Shown here piece after piece: positions 33,532 through 42,457 of a stretch of 52,516 bases of DNA. The stretch spans positions 1 to 52,516 of the forward strand of contig JASEGT010000006.1 of NCBI GenBank assembly GCA_030018005.1, given 5' to 3'. The notes beneath the pieces were generated by a model. That model searched no databases, was not told the origin of the DNA, and was given only the letters and a program-made list of their open reading frames with translations. The stretch's first letter is position 1. Each line of letters begins with the position of its first letter. Made by a program: the position numbers and the translations under genes. The stretch comes from Actinomycetota bacterium. Lineage in GTDB: Bacteria; Actinomycetota; Aquicultoria; Aquicultorales; Aquicultoraceae.

Positions 33532-34446
33532 CTATTTATCTTCTAGCCTGATAAGATATTCAAAGGCGGAGAGGGCGGCCTTGGCACCCTCACCTGCAGC
33601 GACGATTATCTGCTTTTGCGGCACATTCGTGACATCCCCTGCGGCAAACAAACCGGTGACATTGGTGCGGCTGCCACAATCCACAACGATTTCGTGCTTC
33701 TCGTTGAGTTCGACCAGACCGGAGACGAAGTCCGAGTTTGGTTCCGACCCTATTTCGATAAAAACGCCGCGCACCGGAAGTTCGCGCACCTCATCGGTCT
33801 TTCGCGACTTGATTTTCAAGCGCTCTACCAGGTTCTGCCCTTCGATTGCGATGATATCGTAACCTTTAAGTATCTCGATATTGCTCGCGCCCGTCGCCCG
33901 CTCCTGTAAAACCGGGTCGGCGCTCCATCCGTATTGAGATACCGCATAGACCTTGCCGGCGATATCGAGAAGCTGCACGATCGAGCTTAACGCGGCGTTA
34001 CCGCCGCCGATTACCGCGACGTCCATCTTGGCGAAGAGCGGGGCGTCGCATGTAGCGCAGTAGGTTACGCCTTTGCCGACGAACTCTTTCTCGCCTGGAA
34101 TCTTAAGATGCCTCGGCGACCTGCCGGTCGCCACAATAACCGTCTTTGTCCGGACTTCCTCACCGCTATCGAGATGGACGGTGAAGACCTCTCCTTCTTT
34201 CGTCACTTTCTCGGTGGTTTTATACTCGATTGGGATATTGAATTCCTTTACCTGTTCCTCGAATTTTGCCATGAGTTCCACGCCGGAAATCAGATGATAC
34301 CCCATATAATTTTCGATACCGGCGCTCCATAGCGCGAGGCCGCCCACATTATTCGCGTATATCACGCAATCCATTTTTTTACGCGCGGCATAAACGGCGG
34401 AGGTCATCCCCGCCGGCCCCGCACCGATTATCACAACATCTCTCAA
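33532..34446 (-). CDS. trxB: Thioredoxin reductase
   Basis: This 304-residue FAD/NAD(P)H enzyme has an N-terminal FAD motif VVIIGAGPAGMTSAVYAARK, the redox-active CATC pair (Cys130, Cys133), a second GxGxxA nucleotide motif VAVIGGGNAALSS, and the C-terminal FAD motif TGLFAAGDVTNVPQKQI. Length and domain order are normal for the low-molecular-weight type. It starts at TTG 34446 after GGGGG and follows the Sec-glutaredoxin with a 15-base gap, so the pair is probably a dedicated reductase and redoxin. Confidence 0.95.
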   Translation of the reverse strand: MRDVVIIGAGPAGMTSAVYAARKKMDCVIYANNVGGLALWSAGIENYMGYHLISGVELMAKFEEQVKEFNIPIEYKTTEKVTKEGEVFTVHLDSGEEVRTKTVIVATGRSPRHLKIPGEKEFVGKGVTYCATCDAPLFAKMDVAVIGGGNAALSSIVQLLDIAGKVYAVSQYGWSADPVLQERATGASNIEILKGYDIIAIEGQNLVERLKIKSRKTDEVRELPVRGVFIEIGSEPNSDFVSGLVELNEKHEIVVDCGSRTNVTGLFAAGDVTNVPQKQIIVAAGEGAKAALSAFEYLIRLEDK

Positions 34447-34461
34447 AACAAACCCCCAGCT

Positions 34462-34701
34462 TTACAGTCCGGCGATAGCAGCTTCGAGTCGGGCCCGGTC
34501 GTAGCCGACGATGGCCTGCCCGTCGATTACAGTCACGGGCACCCCTAGTTGGCCCGACACCTCCACCAACTCGCCTACTTTGTCAGGTTCGGCCGCCAGG
34601 TCGATTTCCTCGAATTCGACCTTCTTTTCCTCGAGAAACTTCTTGAGCAACGAACAGTACGCTCAGGTCGGAGTAGAATAGACTTTAATACTCGCCGGCA
34701 T
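34462..34701 (-). CDS. Selenocysteine glutaredoxin-like protein (UxxC; in-frame TGA read as Sec)
   Basis: From ATG 34701 (GGAGG upstream) the frame reads MPASIKVYSTPT, then TGA (34663-34665, residue 13), then AYCSLLKKFLEEKKVEFEE. The TGA stands exactly where the first Cys of a glutaredoxin/NrdH CxxC belongs (Sec13, Cys16). The C-terminal half has GVPVTVIDGQAIVGYDRARL, the cis-Pro and GSH/NrdH-type end, for 79 residues in all. A possible SECIS stem (TGAGC 34661-34665 with GCTCA 34644-34648) starts at the codon itself. It is the second gene in this window with a TGA at precisely the catalytic Cys, which makes Sec far likelier than a mutation. trxB follows. Confidence 0.87.
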
Positions 34702-34787
34702 TAAATCCTCCATGTCCAATATTGATCACTTCTATTGTTAACCGCATCCGCTGTCGAACATCTTAAAACGCGCCGACCTTCAGCGGC

Positions 34788-35459
34788 CTACGCCGCCGGT
34801 CGGCGCAGGCCGCGCACATTCAAATCGTTAATCATATCAACGACGCCCAGCACCGAAAACGCGATGTATTCCGCTATCTTCTTTTGCGTGAAGTTCGCCA
34901 CCTCTCCGGTGAGCGTCACTACGCCTTCGGTGACGTCCACTTCCATCTCGGTTAGGTCGAGGCGCGTGTTCTTAATGAGCGCTCCTCTTACATCGCGGGC
35001 TATCTCAGCGTCGGCGATATCCATCTCGGGTTTGACTACCAGATGGTTGACGACATCGACCACTCCCGCTACCCAACGCGCATCGTTTTCTGCCTCGAAT
35101 TTCTCGACCATCGAATTTATCGTGCCGCGCAAAAAGACTACGCCGTCGATGGTCTCGGCGCTGATGCGCTTATCTTCTACCCACGTATCGAGTTCGAGAT
35201 TCCTTCGAACATCTTCGGCGATATCCGCATCGCTCTTGGTGATAGCCGGGATGACCGTGATATTGTTGATGACATCTTTTACGCCCCGCACCCTGCCGGC
35301 GATTTCCTCGGCAACCGCCTTCTCGTTGTAGGTGTCGACCTGGCCGTCGATGATGATGACGCCTCCGATGCCGGCGCTCACACCTACCTTGGTATGGTCA
35401 ATCCGCGTATCCGAAGCTAAAGCGCGCTCCACGTCGATTACAGGATCTATGCTCGCCAT
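34788..35459 (-). CDS. Protein with three BON domains
   Basis: The 223-residue protein is made of three BON domains (about residues 10-75, 80-150 and 155-220), each with the alpha-beta pattern ending in a conserved Gly: GGVIIIDGQVDTYNEKAVAE, GVVFLRGTINSMVEKFEAE and GVVTLTGEVANFTQKKIAE. BON domains bind phospholipid or membranes and occur in stress proteins. No signal peptide is seen with ATG 35459, whose ribosome site is GGGAGG 11 bases upstream. The precise role is unknown. Confidence 0.88.
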   Translation of the reverse strand: MASIDPVIDVERALASDTRIDHTKVGVSAGIGGVIIIDGQVDTYNEKAVAEEIAGRVRGVKDVINNITVIPAITKSDADIAEDVRRNLELDTWVEDKRISAETIDGVVFLRGTINSMVEKFEAENDARWVAGVVDVVNHLVVKPEMDIADAEIARDVRGALIKNTRLDLTEMEVDVTEGVVTLTGEVANFTQKKIAEYIAFSVLGVVDMINDLNVRGLRRPAA

Positions 35460-35620
35460 ATCAAGAGATACCTCCCACTCCACTAATATTGCCTGATTGT
35501 AGAGTGATTCTACCCGTGTTCGACGCGATGAAAACATCGAAACCGCTGCTAGGCTAAGACAGGCTTCAAAGGTAATATTTGGTTCCTCGGAATGCAGCGC
35601 AGCCTATATGGCTAGCATTT

Positions 35621-37138
35621 TTACTTGATATTATTGTAATTATTGACCGACGCGTTGACTTCGACGCGCTTCGCTTCATAGCGATCCACATCAGCCTGGT
35701 GCGCAGCGACCTTTGCGTTATGGGCGACTATCTTCTCATTATAGAGAGCCACCAACGAGTTGTGCGCCTGGACGGCTCGTTCGTAATCGGCCTGGCTCGA
35801 AAAAGTGCGCGCGTCTAGATTCCGGCGCGCGTCCGATATCTGCCGGTTGATACTGTCCAAATCGGCCTGGGACGCGTCGATAGCCGCTGCAAGGGTATCG
35901 ATACCTTTACTAAATTGGTCGAGTTCACCTTTACCCCGGTCGAGTTCCTCGCGCACCTGAGCGATATATTTTACTCGGGCTGAGTCGATAGCCAGTGAAT
36001 GCTCCACATCGACCTTGAGCCCGACATACCGGCAGGTGAAGATGTCGGATTGGTTTATTACCTCATCGTGGCGGACATCGGTCAAATAGATATAGGAAGG
36101 GCGCAGTTTTTCAAAGGTAACGGCGCCGGTATCTCCCCAGGTGGGGTCGAATGGAACCCAGCCGTAATTCGCCAAGTAGACCTCGGCCCACGCGTGCCCT
36201 TTGCCGAGGCTTTCCCCTTCGGTGGGGATGCCGCCGATATACTTAGCCGGAATCCCTTTTGCCCGGCACAACGCGATAAAGAGGTCGGCATACTCCACGC
36301 AAACGCCGCTTTTAATCTCAAGAGCGCGGGCAGCGCCATACGTTTTGGAAAGCGCTTTTTCTGCTTTCGACTTATCATAAGAGAGGCTTTGGACCACGAA
36401 TTCGTGGATTTTCTCGACGGTCTCGACATCATCGACCCCGTTGACTCGCTCGGCCACCTCGCGTATCGAGGAATGGTCTGTCTCGATGAACCGCTCGCCT
36501 TTTATGTATGCGGCGCGCTCGGCTTCGCTAAGCGGTGCGGCCAGACCGGAGTCTCGAGCGGTCGACAGGTCATACCTGAAGAGCTTAAGGGTGACGCGAA
36601 TCCTGATATCGAAGTCCGCTTTGGGGTCTTTGACTGTGAATTCGGCGTAGCGATTATCGCCGACGTCATATATTCTTGAGGGGTCGATGGAGAAATCCAT
36701 CCCCAATACGTGCTGTTTATGCTCTATGGTCTTTGGGATGAGTGTAGTGACGACCACACCGGGCCCTCCCGCTCCCAGTATCCGCTTGAGTGAGCCCGAA
36801 CTCTCCCCGGACACTCTTACGTTGTATATCATATCTGCGGTGACCAGGTCATTATCACCGGCCGTTGCCGGGTCGAATTGGTAGGCGTCCGGTATCTGGA
36901 CGGTCAAACTTGCCGGGTCGACCGGTTGAGGTTCTCCCCTGCCGGCATATGACTTCGGCTTTGTTTCCAAGGCGGCTTTCTCGCCGTTGCCGACCATGAT
37001 GACGTCTTTAATATTATCGCTTAACTTGGAGCCGTTCCCGCCCGGCAGGCCTACACAACCCGCCGCCGCAGCCCATATCAACAATGCGATAAGCAGTATT
37101 GCCGCTTTGGCCGCCAGCTTGATCTTACCGATTCTCAT
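35621..37138 (-). CDS. Transglutaminase-like lipoprotein with C-terminal coiled coil
   Basis: A lipoprotein signal (AAAGC, Cys28) leads to a region of unknown fold (about 40-235) and a transglutaminase-like core with the full triad: Cys280 in KSGVCVEYADLF, His315 in GKGHAWAEVYL and Asp331 in FDPTWGD. The C-terminus (about 390-490) is a long, Ala/Asp/Gln-rich coiled coil. Bacterial transglutaminase-like proteins act as proteases or cross-linkers of surface proteins. It overlaps the amidohydrolase by 14 bases and closes the menaquinone operon, but no enzymatic link to menaquinone is apparent. Confidence 0.85.
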   Translation of the reverse strand: MRIGKIKLAAKAAILLIALLIWAAAAGCVGLPGGNGSKLSDNIKDVIMVGNGEKAALETKPKSYAGRGEPQPVDPASLTVQIPDAYQFDPATAGDNDLVTADMIYNVRVSGESSGSLKRILGAGGPGVVVTTLIPKTIEHKQHVLGMDFSIDPSRIYDVGDNRYAEFTVKDPKADFDIRIRVTLKLFRYDLSTARDSGLAAPLSEAERAAYIKGERFIETDHSSIREVAERVNGVDDVETVEKIHEFVVQSLSYDKSKAEKALSKTYGAARALEIKSGVCVEYADLFIALCRAKGIPAKYIGGIPTEGESLGKGHAWAEVYLANYGWVPFDPTWGDTGAVTFEKLRPSYIYLTDVRHDEVINQSDIFTCRYVGLKVDVEHSLAIDSARVKYIAQVREELDRGKGELDQFSKGIDTLAAAIDASQADLDSINRQISDARRNLDARTFSSQADYERAVQAHNSLVALYNEKIVAHNAKVAAHQADVDRYEAKRVEVNASVNNYNNIK

Positions 37139-38396
37139 ATACGATTTCTCCGCCTAAAATGGTGTGGGTTATATCGGATTTGGTGACGCTCTCCAGAAGA
37201 TAGTCGTATGGGTTTGCGTGACGCTTCGCGGCCGTATCGACGGCAATAAAATCGGCGCGCTTCCCCGCTTCGAGGCTTCCGAGGTCGTCGTCGAACCCGA
37301 GAATCCGCGCCGCCTCAATGGTCAACTTCTCAACGAGCGTCTGCGAGCTGAGCTTACTTCCCACCCCGCGCTGCTTCTTAAAAATCGCGCGCACCTTTCC
37401 GGCTTCGACAAAGAGGTCGAAGTCGGGGTTGCTGGCGATACTGTCGGTTCCGATGCCGAAGCTTAATCCATGCTCGACAAAGCTTCCGATAGGCGCCTCG
37501 CCCACATTTAGTAACTCGTTGGAGGTCGGGCAAACAGCGACGGCCGCTCCTTTTTGTCGCATCGAAACTATATCGTCTTCGCTCAGCCACACGCCATGCG
37601 CGGCGATGAGCGAATTGTTTATCAGACCCAATCCATCCAGAAATTCAGCCGGTGTGCTCCCGGAACCGCCGGCGGCTATCACTTCGAGCGCCAGCCGGTC
37701 ACCAATCGCCCGCGCAAGCGCGCCCGAGCCGCTTCGTACGAGTTCGACCTCGTCGGCGGTTTCCGCTAAGTGTATGCTGAGCGGCAAGGTGTATTGCTGC
37801 GCGATATCGGCGCATGCTTTGAGCGCCGCTTCGGTCAGCGTATATGCGGAATGTGGTGAGAGGCCGAGTTTTTGCACTCCGGCTTGGGCAACCGGCTCCG
37901 AACTTTTGAGCCGCTCAAAAAGGCCGACGACGGTATCCATTAGGTTGGAGGCGTCTACTGCGACGACCTCGAGGTATATAAGCGCCGGCATACCGGCCTC
38001 GTAAGCGGCTTGCAAGCCCGCTCCCGAGCGTGTTATATCGGCCGAGCAAGTTATCCCCGCCGCTAGGCTGTCGGCTACCCCTTTTCGGGCCGCCCTCAAC
38101 CAGTCGTCTCTTTCCATTCCGCGCCCCGCCTGGATTATTCCGCCGAGCCACTGCGAAAACGACTTGGGTTCGGAGGCGAGAAAATCAAAGGCGGCGCACT
38201 CGAAATGACCATGGAGGTTGACTAAGCCGGGCATGAGAAGAGCGTCTCCAAAATCATGGAATTCTTCCCGGGGATTTTCTCTAAGTACGCCTGCGCGTTC
38301 GCCGACGGTAATAATGCGGCCGTCTTTAACCAGAATCGCCCCATGCTCAACGGGCGAGCCGGTGATAGGGAGAACCAAATCAGCTGTGTAAATCAT
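37125..38396 (-). CDS. Amidohydrolase, probable aminodeoxyfutalosine deaminase
   Basis: This 423-residue metal-dependent hydrolase of the MtaD/chlorohydrolase family has the metal ligands in GLVNLHGHFECAAFDFL (HxH-type), SIHLAETADEVELVRSG, LIAAHGVWLSEDDI and GIGTDSIASN. Relatives deaminate adenosine-like compounds. In futalosine menaquinone clusters such enzymes convert 6-amino-6-deoxyfutalosine (made by MqnE) to futalosine, which fits the position next to mqnE/C/A. The exact substrate remains inferred; S-adenosylhomocysteine or methylthioadenosine deaminase is the main alternative. Confidence 0.82.
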   Translation of the reverse strand: MIYTADLVLPITGSPVEHGAILVKDGRIITVGERAGVLRENPREEFHDFGDALLMPGLVNLHGHFECAAFDFLASEPKSFSQWLGGIIQAGRGMERDDWLRAARKGVADSLAAGITCSADITRSGAGLQAAYEAGMPALIYLEVVAVDASNLMDTVVGLFERLKSSEPVAQAGVQKLGLSPHSAYTLTEAALKACADIAQQYTLPLSIHLAETADEVELVRSGSGALARAIGDRLALEVIAAGGSGSTPAEFLDGLGLINNSLIAAHGVWLSEDDIVSMRQKGAAVAVCPTSNELLNVGEAPIGSFVEHGLSFGIGTDSIASNPDFDLFVEAGKVRAIFKKQRGVGSKLSSQTLVEKLTIEAARILGFDDDLGSLEAGKRADFIAVDTAAKRHANPYDYLLESVTKSDITHTILGGEIVYENR

Positions 38397-38463
38397 AGCT
38401 TAAGCATAGCCCACTTGCGCCCGCCGCGCTAGAATTTCGCGCCTCGAAGAAATAATTCTCTGG

Positions 38464-39303
38464 CTAATCTTCCTTTAAGAGGGTGTGTTTTCGCAAGCTT
38501 GCGCACTCGCAAGCTGCCGTCGCTTCCGTTGCGCGAAGGGCATCGAGCAAGCTCTTGCCTACCATCTCCGACTCGCCGTAAAAGATGTCCGCCAGCTCTT
38601 CGTGCGTCCAATCCTGAACGATGCCTTCGGCGTAGTTTACGACGAGGTACATGCCGGCATAACAGGCGCCTATCTCGCGCGCCAAGTAGACCTCGGGGCA
38701 GATGCTCTGCCCGACGACGTCGGCTCCCCACTGTTTAAGGACAGCGACCTCCGCCGGGCTCTCAAAATGTCGCCCGTCGGTGTTGGCGTAGATACCACGC
38801 TCGAAAATCCTGGCCGGGGCATGCTTCTTAGCGGCTGCGGCTAAGTTCGCGTGGAGCTCGGGACAGATAGCTTTTCGCATGACCAGGAGGTAATCCGAAC
38901 CGATGTTGACAGCTTTTCTCATCGAGTTATCTATATAATCAGTGGGCAGAACGATGTCGCGTGGGTTGAGCAGGTGGTTGACCGCGCCGACACCGCCTTC
39001 GACCAGAACGCGCCCCACGCCCGCTTCGCGGAATACCCAAAATATCTGCCGCGACGCAGCCGCTCGTGTCACGCCGCTGCGCCAACCGTGCATCTTGCAG
39101 GTGAGGACGGATTTATCACCGAGTTTGAAAAGCGTAAGCGGGGGGCTCGCCCCAAAAGGCGTCTCGAAGACGAGTCCTTCTTCCACGACCTCGACATCGG
39201 GCTCACCGAGCGCCGCGGGAAACTTTATCGAAAATGTGCTCGAGCCGCCGATAATGGCGAACCCCGCTGCCGGGATCTCTGTCGACATAAGCGTATTGTC
39301 CAT
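38464..39303 (-). CDS. MTAP-family purine nucleoside phosphorylase
   Basis: The 279-residue protein has the family start FAIIGGSSTF, MHGWRSGVTRAAASRQIFWV, the NHLLNPRDIVLPTDYID stretch and the GVYANT/CPELHAN substrate region, with NYAEGI near the end. Normal MTAP sequences have a HGxxHxxxP box; here it reads HGWRSGVTRA, so the substrate pocket is altered. In this menaquinone cluster there is no mqnB (futalosine hydrolase), so this enzyme may release the purine base from futalosine. That is inference; methylthioadenosine salvage is the alternative. ATG 39303 follows GAGGAGG. Confidence 0.8.
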   Translation of the reverse strand: MDNTLMSTEIPAAGFAIIGGSSTFSIKFPAALGEPDVEVVEEGLVFETPFGASPPLTLFKLGDKSVLTCKMHGWRSGVTRAAASRQIFWVFREAGVGRVLVEGGVGAVNHLLNPRDIVLPTDYIDNSMRKAVNIGSDYLLVMRKAICPELHANLAAAAKKHAPARIFERGIYANTDGRHFESPAEVAVLKQWGADVVGQSICPEVYLAREIGACYAGMYLVVNYAEGIVQDWTHEELADIFYGESEMVGKSLLDALRATEATAACECASLRKHTLLKED

Positions 39304-39339
39304 TCTTTTCCAGTCCTCCTCCTCGCGAAGAGGACGTCT

Positions 39340-40407
39340 TCAATCGAACCTCTCGACGATGTTATATGTGGTGTCGCGCCGCGCCGCCTCTTTGCCGGTC
39401 GCTTTAATGAGGCGCACCATCTCTTCTTTCGTCATCTTATAGACCAGGCCGGTCGCTCGAACGACGTTCTCCTCTATCATGATGCTCCCCAGGTCGTCGG
39501 CGCCGAACGAGAGGCTGAGCTGCCCGATGTCGGTGCCCTGGGTGACCCACGAACCCTGGATGTGCTTAACATTATCCAAGAAGAGGCGGGCGACCGCCAG
39601 TGTTTTAAGGTAATGGCGCGACGAGACCACGCTACCGCCGAGCTCGGTCATCCCCGGTTGGTAGGTCCACGAGATAAACGCGCGGAATCCGCCGGTCTCA
39701 TCTTGCAGGCTGCGAATCTTGCTCATATGCTCGATGCGGTCCGCCACGGTTTCGGGGCCGCCCATCATCATCGTCGCCGTGCTCTTGATGCCGTTTTCGT
39801 GCGCCTTGCGCATGACATCGAGCCAGCGCCCGGCCGAGACCTTGTTCGGGCTGACCGCGTTGCGGTAGTGGTCGACGAGTATCTCGGCGCCCGCGCCGGG
39901 CAGCGAATCGAGGCCGGCGTCTCTCAAGCGCCGCAGTGCTTCATCGACGCTTATGCCGGATATATCGGCGATATAGGCGACCTCGGGCGCGCCGAGCGAG
40001 TGGACTACTATATCGAAGCGCTCCTTGATGCTGCGAAAGAGGTCTTCGAAGTGGTCGATAGCAAGGTTGGGGTGGAGCCCGCCCTGCATCATTATCTGCG
40101 TGCCCTCGAGCGCTATGGTCTCTTCGATTTTCTTAAATATCTCCTCTTTGCTTAAAAGGTAAGCTTCGGGGTCGTCTTTATCGCGGTAGAACGCGCAGAA
40201 CTTGCACTTGCTGGTGCAGACGTTCGAGTAGTTGATGTTGCGATCGATGATGAAGGTGACGGTCTTACCAAAGAGCCGCGCCCGCACCCCGTCGGCAGCC
40301 GCGCCGACCGCGAGCAAGTCCCCCTCGTTGAGCAAGTATAGTGCTTCTTCCTCGGTCAAGCGGCGCCCCGCGGCAACTTCATCGAGTATCGTTTGCTCGT
40401 CCATCAT
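39340..40407 (-). CDS. mqnC: Cyclic dehypoxanthine futalosine synthase MqnC
   Basis: This 355-residue radical SAM enzyme makes cyclic dehypoxanthinylfutalosine. It has the cluster motif NVCTSKCKFC (Cys64, Cys68, Cys71), RNINYSNVC ahead of it, MQGGLHPNLAIDHFEDLFR and SWTYQPGMTELGG, the MqnC-specific tail pattern. It overlaps mqnA by 4 bases. MqnE, a relative, is encoded two genes upstream, and the two are told apart by SWTYQPG here versus SFIPLPFHPDNT there. Confidence 0.93.
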   Translation of the reverse strand: MMDEQTILDEVAAGRRLTEEEALYLLNEGDLLAVGAAADGVRARLFGKTVTFIIDRNINYSNVCTSKCKFCAFYRDKDDPEAYLLSKEEIFKKIEETIALEGTQIMMQGGLHPNLAIDHFEDLFRSIKERFDIVVHSLGAPEVAYIADISGISVDEALRRLRDAGLDSLPGAGAEILVDHYRNAVSPNKVSAGRWLDVMRKAHENGIKSTATMMMGGPETVADRIEHMSKIRSLQDETGGFRAFISWTYQPGMTELGGSVVSSRHYLKTLAVARLFLDNVKHIQGSWVTQGTDIGQLSLSFGADDLGSIMIEENVVRATGLVYKMTKEEMVRLIKATGKEAARRDTTYNIVERFD

Positions 40408-41234
40408 ACCTCCACGAACTCGAGTTTCGGTATCTCCTGGATGAAGCCGAGCTCATACGCACGCGTGGCGTAAGCGAGCAAATCTTCCTGGTAGGCCTCA
40501 TCGAGATCGAATTTTAGGCTCGCGAAGTAGTCCCGCAAAAAGCCCGCTTCGAAGTTCTCCCAGCGCGACACCGCGACCGCTATCTCGTCGACTTTTTCGA
40601 TGCTGTAGGCCATCGATTTCATAAACCCCTCGTAAATCTCTTTTACCAGGTCGGGATTTTCGGCGGCGAAGATGCGCCGCACCGCCCATACGGCGAAGAC
40701 CATCCGCCTGCCGGTCAGCTCTTTCCATTCTTTGCCGAGGTCGTATAGGTAGAGGTCTTCCGGGGGCTCGTAGAGCACGCGCAGGGCGTGGTCTCCGATG
40801 AGCAGCGCGCCGTCGGCCTCCATCAGCATCTCGGACAAATCGGGCGGGCATGAGAAATACTTCGGTGACAGACCGTATTTGTCGCGAAGGATGATGCGCG
40901 TAAGCGCCTGCGAGGTCGCCGAAGTGTTGGTCAGCGCCACCAGGCGGCCGTCCATCTCCTCGATGGGAACCTTGCTTATGAAAAGGATACTCTTAACCTC
41001 GCCGTCGGCGGCGACCGCCAGGTTCGGCATGAGCATCAGGTCTTTATAGTTGCGGCAGTACTCGATAGACGATATCGGGCTGATATCTAGTTTTCCTTCG
41101 AGCAACCACTTGTTCAGCTCGGTCGGCGTGCCCTTGACCAGCTCGACATCGAGCAATACGTTGTTTTGAACGAGGCCATAATAGAGCGGCAGACAATTGA
41201 TAAACTGGATATGGCCGACGCGTGGTCTAAGCAA
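40404..41234 (-). CDS. mqnA: Chorismate dehydratase MqnA
   Basis: This 276-residue periplasmic-binding-fold enzyme starts the futalosine pathway from chorismate. The start RVGHIQFINCLPLYYGL is the MqnA hallmark, followed by GTPTELNKWLLEGKLDISPISSIEY (substrate Ser pair) and LIGDHALRVLYEPPE. The start is TTG 41234 with GGAGG eight bases upstream. It lies between mqnE and mqnC and is coupled to mqnC. Confidence 0.93.
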   Translation of the reverse strand: MLRPRVGHIQFINCLPLYYGLVQNNVLLDVELVKGTPTELNKWLLEGKLDISPISSIEYCRNYKDLMLMPNLAVAADGEVKSILFISKVPIEEMDGRLVALTNTSATSQALTRIILRDKYGLSPKYFSCPPDLSEMLMEADGALLIGDHALRVLYEPPEDLYLYDLGKEWKELTGRRMVFAVWAVRRIFAAENPDLVKEIYEGFMKSMAYSIEKVDEIAVAVSRWENFEAGFLRDYFASLKFDLDEAYQEDLLAYATRAYELGFIQEIPKLEFVEV

Positions 41235-41302
41235 TTACGATTCCTCCAAGTATGTTTGGTGCTTTCCATGGCAGCATGCTGCCGGCAGTAACACTGCTCG
41301 CG

Positions 41303-42403
41303 CTAATCCTCGTAGACCTTGAGGATATTGTAGAGCGTGTCGCGCTCAACCGGTGTGCGCCCGGCGTCTTTTATAAGATTAATAAGCTCGTCTTTTTCGA
41401 TCGACTCGCCCGTCTGCGCTCCTGCGGATTTGGTTATCTTCTCCTCTACGACCGTGCCGTCGAGGTCGTCGACGCCAAAGTCGAGCGAGAGCTGCGCCAG
41501 CTTCAAACCGACCATTATCCAGAACGCTTTGACGTGGTCGAAATTGTCGAGCATGAGGCGCGCGACCGCGAAGGTCTTGATCTCATCGAACGCGGTCGTT
41601 TTGCTGATACCGGTAAGCTCGGTGTTGTCCGGGTGAAATGGGAGCGGGATGAAGCTCTGGAACCCACCGGTCTCATCCTGGAGTTCACGGAGTGTTATAA
41701 GGTGGTCGACGCGCTCCTCTATCGTCTCGACGTGTCCGTAGAGCATCGTCGCGTTCGATTTAAGACCGAGCCCGTGGGCGGTTCTCATGACCTCGAGCCA
41801 CTCCTCGCCGCTCGCTTTCTTCTCGCAGGTTAGCCCGCGCACGCGGCCGCTGAATATCTCCGCTCCCCCACCGGGCATCGAGCCGAGACCGGCGTCTTTT
41901 AACTTCTGGAGCACCTCGCGGATACTAAAGGCCGTTATCTGGGCGAAGTAGTCGATTTCGACCGCCGTAAACGCCTGGATGTGTATATCGGGCAGGGCTT
42001 TCCGGCACTCGCTGATTACTTCGAGATAGTAGTCGAAGGGAAGGTCGGGGTGGAGCCCGCTGACTATGTGAAGCTCCGTAGCGCCGAGCGCCGGTGCTTC
42101 AAGCGCGCGCCCGAGCGCCTCGTCGAGCGTCATCGTGTAGGCGTGCGCGTCGCCCTTGTCGGCGCTGAACGCGCAGAACTTGCAGCGCGAAACGCAGACG
42201 TTGGTCAGGTTGATGTGGCGATTGACGTTGAAGTAGGCGTAATTGCCGGTCTTTTTCTCCTTGACATGGCGCGCGAGCCGCCCCAGGGCGAGGATATCAT
42301 TGCAGTTATATAGTGCGATACCGTCTTCGCGCGAAAGCCGCTCGCCGGAGAATACCTTTTCTTCGATTTCCTTTATGTTAATGTCTGTGCTCACTATCGA
42401 CAT
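41303..42403 (-). CDS. mqnE: Aminofutalosine synthase MqnE
   Basis: This radical SAM enzyme of 366 residues joins the MqnA product to SAM-derived adenosine, forming aminodeoxyfutalosine. It has NLTNVCVSRCKFCAF (Cys70, Cys74, Cys77 from this start), SGLHPDLPFDYYLEVI, GAEIFSGRVR and SFIPLPFHPDNTEL. ATG 42403 follows GGAGG with a 5-base spacer; the TTG at 42415 overlaps that ribosome site and was rejected. Confidence 0.93.
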   Translation of the reverse strand: MSIVSTDINIKEIEEKVFSGERLSREDGIALYNCNDILALGRLARHVKEKKTGNYAYFNVNRHINLTNVCVSRCKFCAFSADKGDAHAYTMTLDEALGRALEAPALGATELHIVSGLHPDLPFDYYLEVISECRKALPDIHIQAFTAVEIDYFAQITAFSIREVLQKLKDAGLGSMPGGGAEIFSGRVRGLTCEKKASGEEWLEVMRTAHGLGLKSNATMLYGHVETIEERVDHLITLRELQDETGGFQSFIPLPFHPDNTELTGISKTTAFDEIKTFAVARLMLDNFDHVKAFWIMVGLKLAQLSLDFGVDDLDGTVVEEKITKSAGAQTGESIEKDELINLIKDAGRTPVERDTLYNILKVYED

Positions 42404-42457
42404 GTTGACCTCCAAGTTGGTTCAAGTTTTGGATTTAATTCTTCCCGCTCGACAACC

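Noticed and set aside
38851-40155. 434-codon plus-strand frame opposite the MTAP-like and mqnC genes
   Set aside because: It is antisense to two clear enzymes, has no domain or ribosome site, and reflects the GC-biased codon use of the real minus-strand genes.
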